Assembly: GCF_001310815.1 (NCBI RefSeq)
Contig: NZ_BAZK01000005.1
Location: forward strand, 274,611 to 338,610
DNA length: 64,000 nucleotides
DNA from: Pseudovibrio denitrificans JCM 12308
Lineage (GTDB): Bacteria > Pseudomonadota > Alphaproteobacteria > Rhizobiales > Stappiaceae
Reading direction: 5' to 3'
In this document: positions 37,088-45,973 of the stretch, in pieces
Numbering within the stretch: the first letter of the stretch is position 1
Layout: each line of letters begins with the position of its first letter
The notes under the pieces: generated by a model
What the model was told of the DNA's origin: nothing
Databases searched by the model: none
Seen by the model: only the letters and a program-made list of their open reading frames with translations
Position numbers and translations under genes: made by a program

Positions 37088-37972
37088 TTAGGTCAATTTG
37101 ATGAGCGGGCGGTAGAAGCCCGGAGTGAGGCCAGCTTCAGATCTTGCCCTGTCATTAAACGGGGGTTTCAGTGGTCCTTTGAAATGTTGTTTTACGAGCT
37201 GTTGAAAACGTGGCTCAGGGCGCACGCGCTGGCGGTCACACATGAAGCGGAACCACTTTGCTCCAAAGGCAACGTGCCCTTTTTCATCCCGGTAGATCAC
37301 ATGCAGCACACTGGCCGTGTCCTCATCACCAGTGGCGTTGGCCTTCTCGATCATGGATGGTGTGATGTCGAGGCCGCGTGCTTCCAGCACCAGCGGGATG
37401 ATTGCCAGACGGGCTAACAGATCCTTGCCGGTGGATTGAGCTGCCTGCCACAGGCCATCGTGGGCAGGGAGGTCGCCATACGCTGCACCAAGCTTTGCCA
37501 GTCGTTCCTGAATGAGTGTGAAGTGCTTTGCCTCTTCCAAGCCTACGCGGACGAAATCATCGTAGTAAGAGCGCGGCATTGGTACATGTGTGAAGCGCCC
37601 AATCAGATCCCAGGTGAGATCGATAGCATTCAGCTCGATATGGGCCAATGAGTGGAGTAGGGCGACTTTGCCGTTTTTGCCGCCGACGGCGCGCTTTGGC
37701 ATATCGCGAGGTGGAAGCAGATCTGGTTTGGCCGGGCGGCCCGGGCGATCCGGCATAGGCCTTTCTGCAGATCCTCTTGAAATGGAGAGTGCGCCTTTGA
37801 ACCATTGATTGGCCACATAGTAGGCCAGTGCGACTTTCAGCTCCAGATCTGGTGTCTCCAGAATCTGGCGTGCACCGTCCTTGAGCGACTTTACACTGAT
37901 ATATTCAGGAAGGTTGAGATGCGCTTGTCCAGCAAACGCATCTGCTTCATTTTTGCCCGGTAGTTTTGGCAT
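37088..37972 (-). CDS. DUF455 ferritin-like domain protein
   Basis: A 294-aa protein of the DUF455 family, a ferritin-like four-helix fold with a probable di-metal centre; no reaction is established. Candidate metal ligands are in LLHSLAHIELNAIDLTWD (H and E), VRVGLEEAKHFTLIQERL (EExxH) and VIYRDEKGHVAFGAKWFRF (E..H). A Pro/Arg-rich linker (RPMPDRPGRPAKPDLLPPRD) separates the first helices. The start lies 3 nt after the bcp stop, so the two form an operon, which may suggest a link with peroxide or metal stress (inference). Confidence 0.88.
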   Translation of the reverse strand: MPKLPGKNEADAFAGQAHLNLPEYISVKSLKDGARQILETPDLELKVALAYYVANQWFKGALSISRGSAERPMPDRPGRPAKPDLLPPRDMPKRAVGGKNGKVALLHSLAHIELNAIDLTWDLIGRFTHVPMPRSYYDDFVRVGLEEAKHFTLIQERLAKLGAAYGDLPAHDGLWQAAQSTGKDLLARLAIIPLVLEARGLDITPSMIEKANATGDEDTASVLHVIYRDEKGHVAFGAKWFRFMCDRQRVRPEPRFQQLVKQHFKGPLKPPFNDRARSEAGLTPGFYRPLIKLT

Positions 37973-37975
37973 TCT

Positions 37976-38473
37976 TTACTGGCTCAGACTCTTCAGTTCT
38001 TCCAAAACCTTTTCGACGTGACCGGGAACGCGGACCTTACGCCAGATCTTGGCAATCTTGCCCGTTTTATCTATGAGAAACGTCGAGCGTTCAACGCCCA
38101 TGTACTTCTTTCCGTACATGTTTTTTTCTACCCAGACGCCGTAGGCCTCGCAGACCTCTTTGTCGGTATCTGCCCCAAGTGTGACAGTTAGCCCGTGTTT
38201 CGCCTTAAACTTGTCATGCTTTAGTGCTGTATCGGGCGAAATGCCAATGATAACAGCATTGTGTTTTTGAAACTCAGCCGCATGTTCGGTAAAGGCAATT
38301 GCTTCCTTAGTGCAGCCGGGCGTGTCATCTTTAGGATAAAAGTAAACAACGACTGACTGGCCAGTTTGTTCTGATAAAATGAATTGTCCTTGCGAATCTG
38401 TGGCTAAGGAGAAATCCGGTGCCGGCATTTCTTCCAGCGGTAAGGAAGGTGTCGCATCTTTTGTATCAGGCAT
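37976..38473 (-). CDS. bcp: Peroxiredoxin of the Bcp/PrxQ type
   Basis: A thiol peroxidase that reduces H2O2 and organic hydroperoxides. The 165-aa protein has the peroxidatic cysteine in YFYPKDDTPGCTKEAIAF. The usual resolving cysteine five residues later is replaced (TKEAIAF), so this is a 1-Cys-like variant or resolves through CEAYGVW further on. VERSTFLIDKTGKIAKIWRK is the conserved C-terminal strand-helix. The N-terminus has a short extra segment (MPDTKDATPSLPLEEMPAPD). It is co-transcribed with the DUF455 gene. Confidence 0.93.
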   Translation of the reverse strand: MPDTKDATPSLPLEEMPAPDFSLATDSQGQFILSEQTGQSVVVYFYPKDDTPGCTKEAIAFTEHAAEFQKHNAVIIGISPDTALKHDKFKAKHGLTVTLGADTDKEVCEAYGVWVEKNMYGKKYMGVERSTFLIDKTGKIAKIWRKVRVPGHVEKVLEELKSLSQ

Positions 38474-38646
38474 TCTTTATTTGCTCCTGGGGTGTGCAAT
38501 TTGTCTCTCAGGACTGCGTTTTTCTACATGGTGTAGATAAGTAATTTATCTTGCAGAGCACCTGTGATCACGCGATGCTAGCGCAGGTTACGATTCGAGC
38601 ATACTCGAACGGACTACTAAAACAGGGAATAAGATTCTGGCTGTTG

Positions 38647-41600
38647 ATGTTGGGAATTCAGCAGAGCTTGAAAGCTCTTCGGTTACACGCCGTTTTAAGC
38701 GCCGCGTTGTCTGGGGCGTTGTTTGTGTTTTTCTGTTTTTGACGATTGGTTTTGGCGGTTACCGTTTGATGAGCGGGCCGGTTTCTGTGCCTTATCTGGT
38801 GGATTGGGCGATCCGTCAGTTTGAAAGCAAGGCACTGAATGTCACGGTCGGCAGTGCCCAGTTTGACCTGTTTGGCGACAACGGCAGCCGCATCATTCTT
38901 GAAGACTCTCTCATCCGTGTCAAGGGGCGCACAGCCGCGACTGTTCTGCTGCCCCGGGCTGAGATTGGCATCAATCTCTCGGGTCTTTTGACGGGTGATC
39001 TGGAGATCACGAGCGTGGCGCTTGAACGCCCATCTGCGACCATTCGGCTGGCAAGCGGCTCAGAGCCTCTGCCACGGGTTCAGAACCGTGTTGTTGCGAT
39101 TGACAAGTTCAGTGTGATTGCTGTTGAGGAACTCAAGCGCTGGCACTTGGAAAAGGTTGCGATTGAGTACGGCCGTCTGGTGATCAACACTCAAGGGGAA
39201 GAGTTCGTCGCTGATGGCATTGATGCAAATGCGGTACTGCTGGATGACCTTTCCTTTGCTGTGAATGCGAAGATCGTGGGCCGTGAAGGGGATTGGTCAT
39301 GGGATCTGAAGCGAACCGTGACGCCTGAAACGGGTGTTCGCAACATCTCCGTCAATCTGCGTGATGCTTCCCTGCGTGACCTGCTACCGACACACAGTTT
39401 TGCCCGCGATGACAAGCTGGCAAGTACCCGCTTGTTCGTTGAAGCCAGTGCAGAGCTTTGGGCAACGGGTGAGTTTGTCAGCGCAGATATGAATGTGCGG
39501 ACGTCTCCGATCTTCATCCGCACTGCACCAGACAACTCCATCACCGTTGATGAAGCGTACCTGGATCTGAAACTGCAGCGCGATACTCCGGATATTATCG
39601 TTGGCCGGTCATATCTGCGCCGCAAGAATACGCGCGTGGTGTTTGGCGGTGTATTGCAGCCACCTGTCACTGAAGGGGCAGAGTGGAACTATTCTCTGGG
39701 CTCTCGTGAGATCGTACTGGCACCTGCGGATGTGAATTCGCCGCCGCTGCTTTTCCCGGATGCGTATGCGTCTGGCTCGTTTGATCCGGCCAACTCGTTG
39801 ATTTCAATTGAGCGAGCACGGGCTGTTGGTCTTGATGCGGATATCAATGTGGCTGGTTCATTCTATTACGGTCAGCCGGGGCCATCTTTGGCTCTTTCTG
39901 TTTACACCCCAAGCCTGAGCTTTGGTGAGGTGCTGCAGGTTTGGCCAACGATTACAGCTCCAAAAACCCGCGACTGGTTGATCAACCATCTTGGTCCTGG
40001 CCGTGTTGATAATGTGTACCTGGACTTGGCGCTTGGGCCTGCAGCTTTTGATGGTGATAAGGCAACGCCTGCTTGGCAGGGGAATGGACTGACAGCGACA
40101 TTTGATGTGATTGATGGCTCTATCAAGGCGCTGAACTCACTGCCTGTGGTGCGTGATCTGACTGGATCAGGGAAGATTGAAAACGAAGATTTCTCGATCT
40201 CCGGCACCAATGGCCACTTCCGCATGCAGGATGGCAATATCGTCAAGGTTCCGGAAGTTCAGTTTGCCATCAAGAAGATTGCTGGGCCGGGTATTCAGCC
40301 TGCGGAACTTTCTGTTGTTGTGACGGGCCGGGCAGATGATCTTGGTGTCCTGGCAGATTCTGAGCCGATCAACGCACTGGACGGCTTTAGCGTGGTGCCT
40401 GCGGATCTTTCCGGAACAGGTGAGGTACGCGTTGAGGCATCGTTCCCGCTTGCTAAGAACCTGAAAGTCAAGGACGTTGACTGGCGCGCCAATCTGGATC
40501 TGAAAGATTTTACCAGTAAAGCGAAGATTTCAGGTCAGACCATTGAAAACGCAGATCTTATTGTTCAGGCAGATACGAAACAGACACTGATTACCGGTAA
40601 GGGTAAGCTCAACGGCTTCCAGTCTGAAATCGATCTGAGCACCAGCCGTGATGGCAGTGGCGGTGAGGACCGGCAGGGAGTTACGTTTGTTGCGAATGCC
40701 AAGGACCTAAAAGACTACGGTGTTGATCTGCAGGATTACATCAAGGGCCCGATCAAAGTCAGCTATGAAGATAGCGGCGGTGCGCAGGTGTTTGAGCTGG
40801 ATCTGGCGAAAGCTTCCATCAATGTGAGGGAAGTTGGCTGGAGTAAGGTTCCTGGCGTTCGTGCAACGGCGCGTTTCCGTGTGACCAGCTCTGGTAATGC
40901 CAAGACACTACATAACTTCTCGTTCCTCTCTGAGGGAGTGGAAGTGCGTGGCAATCTGAAGATTGATAGTAGTGGCAAATTATCTCTGGCTGATTTCTCC
41001 GCTTTTAATTTGCGTCCGAATGACAATGCGAAGATGACTGTTCGCCCGCGTCGTGGTGGGGGCTACAAGGTTGTGCTGAACGCAGAGCGTTTTGATGGTC
41101 GTGCCCTACTGGATAGTTTTGGTGGCGATGGTGGTTCGTCTGCCAGCAAAGGCAGGAGAGACGTTGTTGAGGTTGACCTGAGCTTCCGTCGCTTGATTGG
41201 TTACAGAGGCGTTCAGGCGTCTAACGTACGCGTAGACGGGTTGTTCCGCGGTGAGAGCCCGGTCGACCTGACAGTCTCTGGAGCGACCTCCAGTCGTGGT
41301 CAGTTCAACTTCACTGTTGGTGGTGAAGGTAAGCACCGTTTTGCGAAGGGTAAGCTGAATAACACCGGCGAGTTCCTGCGCTTTATGGACATCTTCCCGC
41401 GTATGCGTGGTGGTAGCGGTCGCGTTGATATTCAGATGCCGAGCGATACCAACTGGGCTGGTCAGCTGACCGTGACGAACTTCTCCATCACAGAAGATCC
41501 AGCCATTAAGGCACTGAAGGGTATCAAGCCGCGTGAAATTCGTGGGTCACGGAACAGTGAAGTCTACTCGGCTGCGGTGAACTCAGGTGAGGCATCGTTC

Positions 41601-41939
41601 CAGAAGATGCGTATGCAGTTCTCCCGTAATGGCGATACGTTGAATGTTTCCAAAGGAACGCTGAGCGGCGCGATTATTGGCGGGACGTTTAGTGGAAACG
41701 CTAATCTGAAGAGCCGGAAGCTGGATATGGCAGGTACATTTGTACCGGCTTATGCGCTGAACAACCTGTTCGCCAAGCTGCCTGTGATTGGCCTCATTCT
41801 TGGTGGTGGATCTTCTGATGAAGGGCTGTTTGGTGTGACTTACAAGCTGGATGGTACTTTCGAGAAGCCACAGTTTCAGGTCAATCCGGTTTCAGCGATT
41901 GCACCGGGTGTGTTCCGCCGTATCTTTGAATTTAAGTAG
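38647..41939 (+). CDS. YhdP/AsmA-like DUF3971 envelope protein (N-terminus uncertain)
   Basis: A giant membrane-anchored periplasmic protein of the AsmA/YhdP superfamily, thought to form lipid-conducting beta-grooves between inner and outer membrane. The main open frame runs to 41939. Upstream of its first formal start (TTG 38739) the frame stays open and encodes SSSVTRRFKRRVVWGVVCVF, a proper basic n-region and membrane helix, but has no in-frame start codon. ATG 38647 would enter this frame if one G were added to the GGG at 38652-38654, giving MLGNSAELESSS. The N-terminal domain reads VGSAQFDLFGDNGSRIILED; repeated beta-rich segments fill the middle; the C-terminal AsmA-like part ends VNPVSAIAPGVFRRIFEFK. 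The length of about 1097 aa suits the family. Its stop overlaps that of the convergent methyltransferase gene. Confidence 0.85.
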
Positions 41940-42693
41940 TGTTGACAGGGAGGTAGGCTGCGAAGCGCATGCACACGTAGTCTGCTTCCCAACCTTTTTC
42001 TTTTGAGTAGAGATCCGGTTTCAGGCGTTTGATCGTCTCTTTGTAAAATCGTTTTTTATGTGCCTCGCTGAGCTCTTCTGTGAGGCTACCGGTGAAAAGC
42101 TCCAACCAGCCCTTCATACCCGTTTCCAGCGGCGTTCTGCGTTCTATCTCCGTGTGATAGGTGAGCGAAAAACCTGCCTCTTTCAGGGCGTGCATGTAAG
42201 TCTTTGGGGATGGGAAGATCCAGGGGCTTTTGTAGGGACCGAAATCTCTGTTCTCAGCAAACACATTTTCCATTGCAGAGCGGATGATCCGGCAGTTTCG
42301 GTCGCAGCCCATTTCACCCACAAACCGTCCTCCCGGTTTCAGGGCTTTGACAACACCGCGAATGACGCCTTTGTAGTCTTGCATCCAGTGAAGGGCAGCG
42401 TTGGAGAAGACAGCGTTGAACTCATTTTCAAACTCAAGCTTTTCGCCGGACATGAGCAGGGTTTTGATGCCTTTCTCATCGGCTTGCTTGAGCATGTCTT
42501 CTGCGGTGTCGATGCCAGTGACGAGTGCACCACGGTTTTGGATTTGTGCAGCCAGAGTGCCTTCACCGCAGCCGAGATCCAGAATGATTTCTCCTGGCTC
42601 GACAGAGAGTAGCTCAAGTGCATCCTGCCCGAAGTCGGGGACATAGGCGGCGTGTTTGAGATACTGCTGTGCGTTCCAGCTCTGCAGGACCAT
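41932..42693 (-). CDS. Class I SAM-dependent methyltransferase (trans-aconitate methyltransferase-like)
   Basis: A 253-aa methyltransferase with motif I in GEIILDLGCGEGTLAAQI, the acidic motif II residue in VTGIDTAEDMLKQA, and NAVFSNAALHWMQDYKG, the NAALHW block typical of Tam-like and ubiquinone-type enzymes. VKALKPGGRFVGEMG is the later conserved strand. The C-terminal half (IERRTPLETGMKGWLELFTG) resembles the substrate cap of Tam-like proteins. The true substrate is unknown. It overlaps the end of the convergent YhdP/AsmA-like gene by 8 nt. GGAGC precedes the ATG. Confidence 0.88.
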   Translation of the reverse strand: MVLQSWNAQQYLKHAAYVPDFGQDALELLSVEPGEIILDLGCGEGTLAAQIQNRGALVTGIDTAEDMLKQADEKGIKTLLMSGEKLEFENEFNAVFSNAALHWMQDYKGVIRGVVKALKPGGRFVGEMGCDRNCRIIRSAMENVFAENRDFGPYKSPWIFPSPKTYMHALKEAGFSLTYHTEIERRTPLETGMKGWLELFTGSLTEELSEAHKKRFYKETIKRLKPDLYSKEKGWEADYVCMRFAAYLPVNTT

Positions 42694-42795
42694 GGATTTG
42701 CTCCGTCATTCCTGAGTAGAGGGTACTTGAAGGAGCCTAGTTCTGAGTGCAAGTTTCTGCGCGTAATTGGTTAAACTTGCGCTGTTTTGTGAGCA

Positions 42796-42824
42796 AAGAA
42801 AAAGCCGGGTGTTGTGACCCGGCT
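42796..42824 (-). terminator. Intrinsic terminator after tyrS
   Basis: On the reverse strand a perfect AGCCGGGT/ACCCGGCT stem with a 6-nt loop is followed by TTTTTC, 29 nt after the tyrS stop. Confidence 0.85.
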
Positions 42825-42852
42825 TCTCTGAATTCTTTGTGCTGTCAGTCTG

Positions 42853-44106
42853 TTAAACAGGCTTAACAAGAACGTGTTTTTTCTTGCCGAGGGACAGCTT
42901 GATGACGCCGTCGTCGGTCAGGTCCGCTTCGGTGATCTCGCGTGTGTGATCCTGTTCCGCTTTATCGTTGATGCGAACAGCGCCGCCTTTGATGTTGCGG
43001 CGGACTTCACCGTTGGAGGTGCACAGGCCTGCGGTTACGAACACGTTGAGGATGCCGATGCCGTCGTTCAGCTCTGCAGCTGCGATCTCGATGGTTGGTA
43101 GGCCAGCTGCGTTCGCTCCTTCTTCAAAGGCTTTACGAGCGGTCTCAGCGGCTTTTTCAGCCTCTTCACGGCCATGGAGAAGGGCGGTTGCTTCGGTTGC
43201 CAGAACCTTCTTAGCTTCGTTGATGCCAGCACCTTCCAGAGCTGCCAGACGCTTGATTTCGTCCATTGGCAGAATAGTGAAGAGTTTCAGGAACTTCTCT
43301 ACGTCAGCATCTTCGGTGTTGCGCCAGAACTGCCAGTAATCATAGGGGCTGAGCATGTCAGCGTTGAGCCATACGGCGCCAGCAGCGGTCTTGCCCATCT
43401 TTGCACCAGATGCGGTGGTCAGCAGCGGCGTGGTGAGAGCGAAGAGTTCTTTGTCTGCGAGGCGGCGGCCAAGGTCTACACCGGAGAGGATGTTGGACCA
43501 CTGGTCAGAGCCACCCATCTGCAGGCGACAGCCGGTGCGGCGGTGGATTTCTAGGTAATCGTAGCCCTGCAGCAGCATGTAGTTGAACTCGAGGAACGAC
43601 AGGTGCTGCTCGCGCTCCAGACGCAGGCGCACGCTGTCGCGCTGGATCATCTGGTTGACAGAGAAGTAGCGGCCTACGTCACGCAGGAAGTCCATGTAGT
43701 TGAGTTTCAGGAGCCAGTCGGCGTTGTCCATCATCATCGCGTCAGATGGGCCATCACCAAACTTCAGAAATTTTTCAAAGACTTGCTTGATGCCGTTTTT
43801 GTTGTCTTCGATGGTTTCATCGGTCAGAACCTTACGGCTTTCATCCTTGCCAGTTGGATCGCCAACGCGGGTGGTGCCACTGCCCATCAGGGTGATTGCG
43901 CGGTGACCAGCCTGCTGGAACCAATAGAGCATCATGATCTGCACGAGGGAGCCAACGTGCAGGCTGCTCGCGGTACAGTCAAAGCCAATATATGCGGTGA
44001 CGGTCTCGTTGGCGCACAGCTCGTCCAGCCCTTCGGCGTTGGAGAGTTGGTGCAGAAAACCGCGTTCTTCCATTGTCCGCATAAATTCGGATTTATATGA
44101 GCTCAT
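42853..44106 (-). CDS. tyrS: Tyrosine--tRNA ligase
   Basis: A class I synthetase of 417 aa. The HIGH-type motif is HVGSL in [17 protein letters not shown], and the KMSKS-type loop is KMGKT in [16 protein letters not shown]. The tyrosine-pocket region includes [17 protein letters not shown]-terminal S4 RNA-binding domain is seen in [20 protein letters not shown]. Length is normal. It is transcribed alone and ends at the hairpin 42796-42824. Confidence 0.97.
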   Translation of the reverse strand: MSSYKSEFMRTMEERGFLHQLSNAEGLDELCANETVTAYIGFDCTASSLHVGSLVQIMMLYWFQQAGHRAITLMGSGTTRVGDPTGKDESRKVLTDETIEDNKNGIKQVFEKFLKFGDGPSDAMMMDNADWLLKLNYMDFLRDVGRYFSVNQMIQRDSVRLRLEREQHLSFLEFNYMLLQGYDYLEIHRRTGCRLQMGGSDQWSNILSGVDLGRRLADKELFALTTPLLTTASGAKMGKTAAGAVWLNADMLSPYDYWQFWRNTEDADVEKFLKLFTILPMDEIKRLAALEGAGINEAKKVLATEATALLHGREEAEKAAETARKAFEEGANAAGLPTIEIAAAELNDGIGILNVFVTAGLCTSNGEVRRNIKGGAVRINDKAEQDHTREITEADLTDDGVIKLSLGKKKHVLVKPV

Positions 44107-44288
44107 TGGTCAAGCCTGTTCAATTTGCTGAGTATTTCCAAGTTGAAAGGTCTATACCTGAGTTTTTGCCGGGATTCACTCGTTTTTTCTGGAAAGCCCA
44201 AAAGGTATGCGGGGCCTTTGGGATTGTGCGGGTAAATTGTGTGGTTGCTGTGCTACAACGGCGTGTGGCGAAGTGGCTCTTTTGAGGT

Positions 44289-44669
44289 TCAGAGCGGAAT
44301 GCGACCGAATTTCAGGAGGTTACCGTGTGGGTCGTGGATGTAGAATTCTTCCATGTCCCAGGGACGTTTGGCGAGTGGGGTGAGGCGGGGTTCGCTTTTG
44401 CCGTCTTCTGGAAGGCCGAGTTTGCGGAACTCTTCGTGGAGAGCGGCGATTGGGCCGCCGCGAAAATACACACTACTGTTTTCGCAGAGGTGCTTTTCTG
44501 TGGTGAGCCAGAAGTGAACTTCCAGATTGTCCCTTCTCAGAATCAGAAAGTCATCACGCTCATAGACGATGTTGGTAAAGCCCAACTGTCCTGCGTAAAA
44601 CGCCTTTGTTTCCTGAATATTTAGGGAGGGGAGCGTGGGGAGAAGTTCAATTGTATCGGCTGTTGTCAT
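44289..44669 (-). CDS. VOC-superfamily protein (bleomycin-resistance/glyoxalase-like)
   Basis: A 126-aa single-domain vicinal-oxygen-chelate fold protein. I use ATG 44669 (MTTADTIELLPTLPSLNIQE); the longer frame to 44732 is read through an inverted repeat and looks spurious. Visible strands are FYAGQLGFTNIVYERDDFLI, LEVHFWLTTEKHL and FYIHDPHGNLLKFGRIPL, the last with the typical metal/substrate-side HDPHGN motif. It resembles bleomycin-binding or lyase-type proteins, but no substrate can be named. A stem-loop with 11-bp arms covers the region just before the start (44679-44713). Confidence 0.85.
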   Translation of the reverse strand: MTTADTIELLPTLPSLNIQETKAFYAGQLGFTNIVYERDDFLILRRDNLEVHFWLTTEKHLCENSSVYFRGGPIAALHEEFRKLGLPEDGKSEPRLTPLAKRPWDMEEFYIHDPHGNLLKFGRIPL

Positions 44670-44678
44670 CACCAGAAT

Positions 44679-44713
44679 CTCTAAAATATGAATGTGAATA
44701 GTATATTTTAGAG
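44679..44713 (-). promoter_or_regulatory. Hairpin or operator immediately before the VOC gene start
   Basis: Perfect 11-bp arms CTCTAAAATAT and ATATTTTAGAG enclose a 13-nt loop and end 9 nt before the ATG. On mRNA the AGAG that could serve as Shine-Dalgarno lies in the 3' arm. It may be an operator or an RNA element hiding the ribosome site. Confidence 0.5.
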
Positions 44714-44745
44714 GGGAGCAAATACATTGCAATGGCCAAAAGAAA

Positions 44746-44778
44746 ACCCCGTGACCTTCTCGAAGGCTCTAACGGGGT
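44746..44778 (-). terminator. Strong terminator of an unidentified reverse-strand transcript
   Basis: On the reverse strand ACCCCGT/ACGGGGT forms a stem with an internal CCTT-CGAG-AAGG hairpin, followed by TTTTCTTTT. No recognised gene ends here, which points to a short transcript arriving from higher coordinates (about 44800-45110). Confidence 0.7.
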
Positions 44779-44880
44779 CTTGCTTTTCTGGTTGGATCGC
44801 CGCGATTTACCGTTTCAAGGCTATATGCTTGGGCGTCTTATATGATTTCTCGCCCTTGTACGTCCGGGTTCGATCCTTGC

Positions 44881-44994
44881 TTACCGCCTGATGACGCTCA
44901 GTCGTGCAGGCCGTTTTGTAGTGCCGATATATTGTGGCATCCTGCAGAGGGTCTTCATAAGTGCCGAATTGCCTTTATAAACACCGTACAACAT
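44881..44994 (-). CDS. Possible short basic ORF, 37 codons (unidentified)
   Basis: Translation gives MLYGVYKGNSALMKTLCRMP followed by QYIGTTKRPARLSVIRR, a basic peptide. It overlaps in another frame with a 12-codon ORF (45013-44975, MTPPDLHVVRCL) that has an excellent site AAAGGAGAGCC before its ATG, so the two may be leader and body, or one protein split by a base error. I do not recognise it. The strong terminator downstream at 44746-44778 supports a real transcript. Confidence 0.35.
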   Translation of the reverse strand: MLYGVYKGNSALMKTLCRMPQYIGTTKRPARLSVIRR

Positions 44995-45114
44995 GCAGGT
45001 CCGGTGGAGTCATTGGCTCTCCTTTTGTTGACCTGTTCCTAACGTAGGAACGGTCGGCTTTTCTTTCAAGAGAAGGGGGAGAAAATAGTTAGTGCCGGAT
45101 TGCTCTAATCATTT

Positions 45115-45131
45115 CACTTTTTGAAAAAGTG
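45115..45131. repeat. Perfect 17-bp palindrome
   Basis: CACTTTTT and AAAAAGTG flank a single G. It is too tight for an RNA hairpin and fits a dimeric DNA-binding site. It lies upstream of the unidentified reverse-strand unit. Confidence 0.45.
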
Positions 45132-45162
45132 TAAAAAGAAGGCGACCTTAGAAGGCCGCCTT
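45132..45162 (-). terminator. Likely terminator of the marR transcript
   Basis: On the reverse strand AAGGCGGCCTT and AAGGTCGCCTT form a stem-loop followed by CTTTTTAC. It lies about 210 nt downstream of the marR stop, beyond the dispersed repeat. Confidence 0.6.
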
Positions 45163-45256
45163 TAAGAGGTATGCGGGTCTAATCAGCACGGTCAGTTGCT
45201 GATAACCTCGCTGCACTTAAACGCAGTTTCGTGACGGGGTGATGACATATTCCCCT

Positions 45257-45314
45257 TGCGCTCATATGTGCGTTGGTTTGCGTTCTTTTGTGTTTTTCTG
45301 CGTTGCTGTGTTGA
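45257..45314 (-). repeat. Dispersed AACGCA repeat, copy 3 (intergenic)
   Basis: TGCGTT-type units (the complement of AACGCA) start at 45269, 45279, 45289, 45299 and 45309, an exact 10-bp period with two T substitutions. The stretch 45269-45284 matches copies 1 and 2. It lies between the marR gene and its terminator. Confidence 0.75.
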
Positions 45315-45375
45315 GGCGGCTGTGATGCATTTCGGAAGCTTTTGGGTACCAGCCTCCCATAGTCGCTGAAAAAAT

Positions 45376-45801
45376 CTAAAGTAGTGTTTTGAGGGCTTCT
45401 GCCAGCTGTGTGGCGTTGTCCGCGCTGACTTTGGTGTCGAGCTTTTCTATCAGCATGCGTTCGTAGGTTTGCCACATCTGGGCGCGGAGGTCTTTTCCCT
45501 TCTCGGTGATGTAGAGGGTCTTGCCGCGCTTGTCTTTGGGGGCCGGTTTGCTTTCGACCAGTGCAGCCTTGGCGAGAGACTGGATGACGCGGGAGAGGTT
45601 GGCCTGTTGGAAGAGGACACGGTCTTCCAGCTCGAACTGACGCAGGCCGTCGGGGGCGTTCTCCAGTTCCCAGAGGATGTCGTACCATGACAGAGGGGGA
45701 AATCTTTCTGCTTTAAAGGTGCTCTCAATCTCCGTGTAGATGGTCTTTTGCACCCGGTTCAGGGCGATCCAGAGAGAGACTGACTCTTTGCTGACAGACA
45801 T
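45376..45801 (-). CDS. MarR-family transcriptional regulator
   Basis: A 141-aa winged-helix regulator. I use ATG 45801, spaced 5 nt from GAGG; a GTG precedes it. The DNA-binding part shows the MarR layout: SWYDILWELENAPDGLRQFE, then LEDRVLFQQANLSRVIQSLA as recognition helix, and the wing KPAPKDKRGKTLYITEKGKD. It is divergent from the yceI-like gene, and a near-perfect 22-bp palindrome lies between them, so it probably represses itself and perhaps yceI. The ligand is unknown. Family assignment is secure. Confidence 0.92.
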   Translation of the reverse strand: MSVSKESVSLWIALNRVQKTIYTEIESTFKAERFPPLSWYDILWELENAPDGLRQFELEDRVLFQQANLSRVIQSLAKAALVESKPAPKDKRGKTLYITEKGKDLRAQMWQTYERMLIEKLDTKVSADNATQLAEALKTLL

Positions 45802-45855
45802 CACATCCTCGTTATTTTCGCATTCAAGACTTGAAACGTATTTCTATTCATTTAG

Positions 45856-45877
45856 ATGTATATACATGCATATACAT
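45856..45877. promoter_or_regulatory. Candidate MarR operator in the marR-yceI divergent region
   Basis: ATGTATAT and ATATACAT frame a central ACATGC, a 22-bp near-palindrome with one asymmetric pair. A TTGACT (45881-45886) lies just beside it towards yceI and may be a -35 box overlapped by the operator. Confidence 0.55.
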
Positions 45878-45916
45878 TAGTTGACTATAAATCAATAAGT
45901 TAATGGATATGTACCT

Positions 45917-45973
45917 ATGAAAAGCTACAGTTTTTATGTGGCAGACAGGGATATGAGGCAGGAAACAGCATGA
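45917..45973 (+). CDS. Possible 18-codon leader peptide before yceI
   Basis: ATG 45917 opens MKSYSFYVADRDMRQETA and stops at TGA 45971-45973, overlapping the yceI ATG as ATGA. Such an overlap permits translational coupling. Its own ribosome site is weak, so it may be chance. Confidence 0.3.
   Translation: MKSYSFYVADRDMRQETA

Noticed and set aside
44860..44885. tRNA-like GGTTCGATCC suggesting a tRNA or tmRNA
   Set aside because: The flanking bases do not form a T stem, and no acceptor or anticodon arms are found; the tmRNA tag sequence is also absent.
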